A stretch of 64,000 bases of DNA from Kribbella italica. GTDB lineage: Bacteria > Actinomycetota > Actinomycetes > Propionibacteriales > Kribbellaceae. The notes under the pieces were generated by a model. It saw only the letters and a list, made by a program, of their open reading frames with translations. It was not told the origin of the DNA and made no database searches. Positions 63,109-64,000 of this stretch are shown piece after piece. The stretch spans positions 5,208,001 through 5,272,000 of the forward strand of contig NZ_JACHMY010000001.1 of the NCBI RefSeq assembly GCF_014205135.1. Reading direction: 5' to 3'. The translations under genes were made by a program, and so were the position numbers. Position 1 is the stretch's first letter. Each line of letters opens with the position of its first letter.

Positions 63109-63513
63109 TTAAGACAGTACGGCCAGCGCGTCGATCTCGACCAGCATCTGCTCCAGCGGCAGACCGGTGAAGACGGTGGTCCGTGACGGCAGCACGCCGC
63201 TCGGGGTGCGCTCGCCGACGAACTCGGCGTACGCCTCGTTCATCGGGACGAACAGGTCGCGCGACGTGAGGTAGACGCGCAGCATCACGACGTCGTCGAT
63301 GCTCGCGCCGCCGGCCTTCAGGATCGCCTCGATGTTCTGCAGTACGCGGGTGGTCTGCGCCTTCACGTCGCCCTCGTGGACGAACGCACCGGTCGCCGGG
63401 TCGACCGAGCCCTGGCCGGACACCTGCAGGATGTTGCCCTTGCGGACTCCCTGGGAGAACACGGGCATCGGGGCGGGCGCGTCGGTGGTGGAGACGACGG
63501 TCTTGTCGGACAT
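63109..63513 (-). CDS. RidA/YjgF family protein
   Basis: 134 aa. RidA-type enamine/imine deaminases: PVFSQGVRKGNILQVSGQGS, VLQNIEAILKAGGASIDDVV, PSRTTVFTGLPLEQMLVEID. The conserved Arg near the end (SRTTV) is present, so deaminase activity is possible, but paralogues in catabolic operons often act on specific intermediates. It is followed by the MFS gene and preceded by the IclR regulator, which suggests a small catabolic or efflux unit. Confidence 0.86.
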   Translation of the reverse strand: MSDKTVVSTTDAPAPMPVFSQGVRKGNILQVSGQGSVDPATGAFVHEGDVKAQTTRVLQNIEAILKAGGASIDDVVMLRVYLTSRDLFVPMNEAYAEFVGERTPSGVLPSRTTVFTGLPLEQMLVEIDALAVLS

Positions 63514-63528
63514 CAGGTGAAGGCCTCT

Positions 63529-64000
63529 CTAGTGGTAGTCGTTGCCGATGGCAGCAGTGGTCGCGAGCAGGTCGGGCAGGAGCTCCAGGACCTGGTCGTA
63601 GTTGAGCAGCACGTCCGGAGCCGAGACCGAGACCGCGCCGACGACGCGGCCGGAGCGTTCGGTGACCGGGGCGCCGATGCAGTTGATGAAGGACTCGTGC
63701 TCGGCCCGGTCGTGCGACCAGCCCTGGTCCCGGACCTTGTCCAGCTCGTCACGCAGCTGGTCCGACCCGGTGATCGTGTTCGGCGTGTACTGGTGGTACT
63801 CGATCGTCGCGAGCAACGCCTCGCGCTGCCGCTTCGGCTGGGCCGCGAGCAGCACCTTGCCGACCGCGGTGCAGTGCAGCGCCGCCGGAACGCCGACCTG
63901 CGAGTACATCCGGACCGACTGCACGCTGTCGAGCTTGTCGATGTAGATGACCTGCCCGTTCTCGTACGCCGCCAGGTGCACGGTCTGGCCGGTCCGCTGG
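63529..64000 (-). CDS. IclR family regulator, C-terminal part (cut by window edge)
   Basis: The effector-binding domain is visible: RTGQTVHLAAYENGQ at the edge, then YIDKLDSVQSVRMYSQVG, LHCTAVGKVLLAAQPKRQ and FINCIGAPVTERSGRVVGA. The DNA-binding wing lies beyond position 64000. It ends 15 nt before the RidA gene and probably regulates it and the MFS gene. Confidence 0.88.
   Translation of the reverse strand, partial: QRTGQTVHLAAYENGQVIYIDKLDSVQSVRMYSQVGVPAALHCTAVGKVLLAAQPKRQREALLATIEYHQYTPNTITGSDQLRDELDKVRDQGWSHDRAEHESFINCIGAPVTERSGRVVGAVSVSAPDVLLNYDQVLELLPDLLATTAAIGNDYH

Overview
The window is a high-GC actinobacterial chromosome segment, carrying most of the core translation and transcription gene block. 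Evidence for the lineage: GC-rich third codon positions, frequent GTG starts and one TTG start, TANNNT-type -10 boxes, a type-Z S14, a complete Mce/YrbE lipid-importer operon, and actinobacterial extensions on S9, L17 and L29. A Kribbella/Nocardioides-like member of Propionibacteriales is my best guess, but that is inference. Nearly all core genes are on the minus strand, so transcription runs from high to low coordinates.

Layout by position. 1-1.1 kb: rplM-rpsI-glmM (glmM cut by the window edge), divergent from gltA (citrate synthase). 2.7-6.1 kb: accessory plus-strand genes (DoxX-like, TetR, GH18-like, GNAT) with one divergent NTF2-like gene. 6.1-10.5 kb, minus: truA, an RsmC-like methyltransferase, a SigE-type ECF sigma factor with a membrane-anchored partner, and an ABC-F ATPase. 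10.6-14.5 kb: infA-rpmJ-rpsM-rpsK-rpsD-rpoA-rplQ, closed by a strong hairpin. 14.6-17.1 kb: a four-gene accessory insert (HxlR regulator, imine reductase-like enzyme, two membrane proteins) between infA and map. 17.2-30.0 kb: the merged S10-spc block from rpsJ to secY-adk-map. 30.4-34.7 kb: the str operon rpsL-rpsG-fusA-tuf. 35.1-39.7 kb: a DUF1800/DUF1501 pair and an alpha/beta-hydrolase fused to an NTF2-like domain. 39.9-47.3 kb: rpoB-rpoC. 47.6-58.3 kb: an eleven-gene mce operon (ATPase, two YrbE permeases, MceA-F, two Mce-associated proteins). 58.5-60.5 kb, plus: two tandem acyltransferase-3 proteins. 60.6-61.6 kb: rplJ-rplL. 61.9-64 kb: an MFS transporter, a RidA protein and a partial IclR regulator.

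The organisation suggests three things. First, rplJL and rpoBC, usually one beta operon, are separated here by about 13 kb of envelope and lipid-transport genes, and rpoB has its own promoter. Second, the S10 and str operons carry a 23-nt leader element that is almost identical and lies exactly 44 nt upstream of each first start codon, suggesting coordinated leader-level control. Third, several regulatory DNA elements can be read directly: a TetR-type operator over a -35 box, a palindrome between an HxlR gene and its divergent enzyme, a terminator-like hairpin in the rplJ leader, a long structured hairpin between rplO and secY, and an adk-map terminator. I see no tRNA, rRNA, CRISPR array, insertion sequence or prophage.
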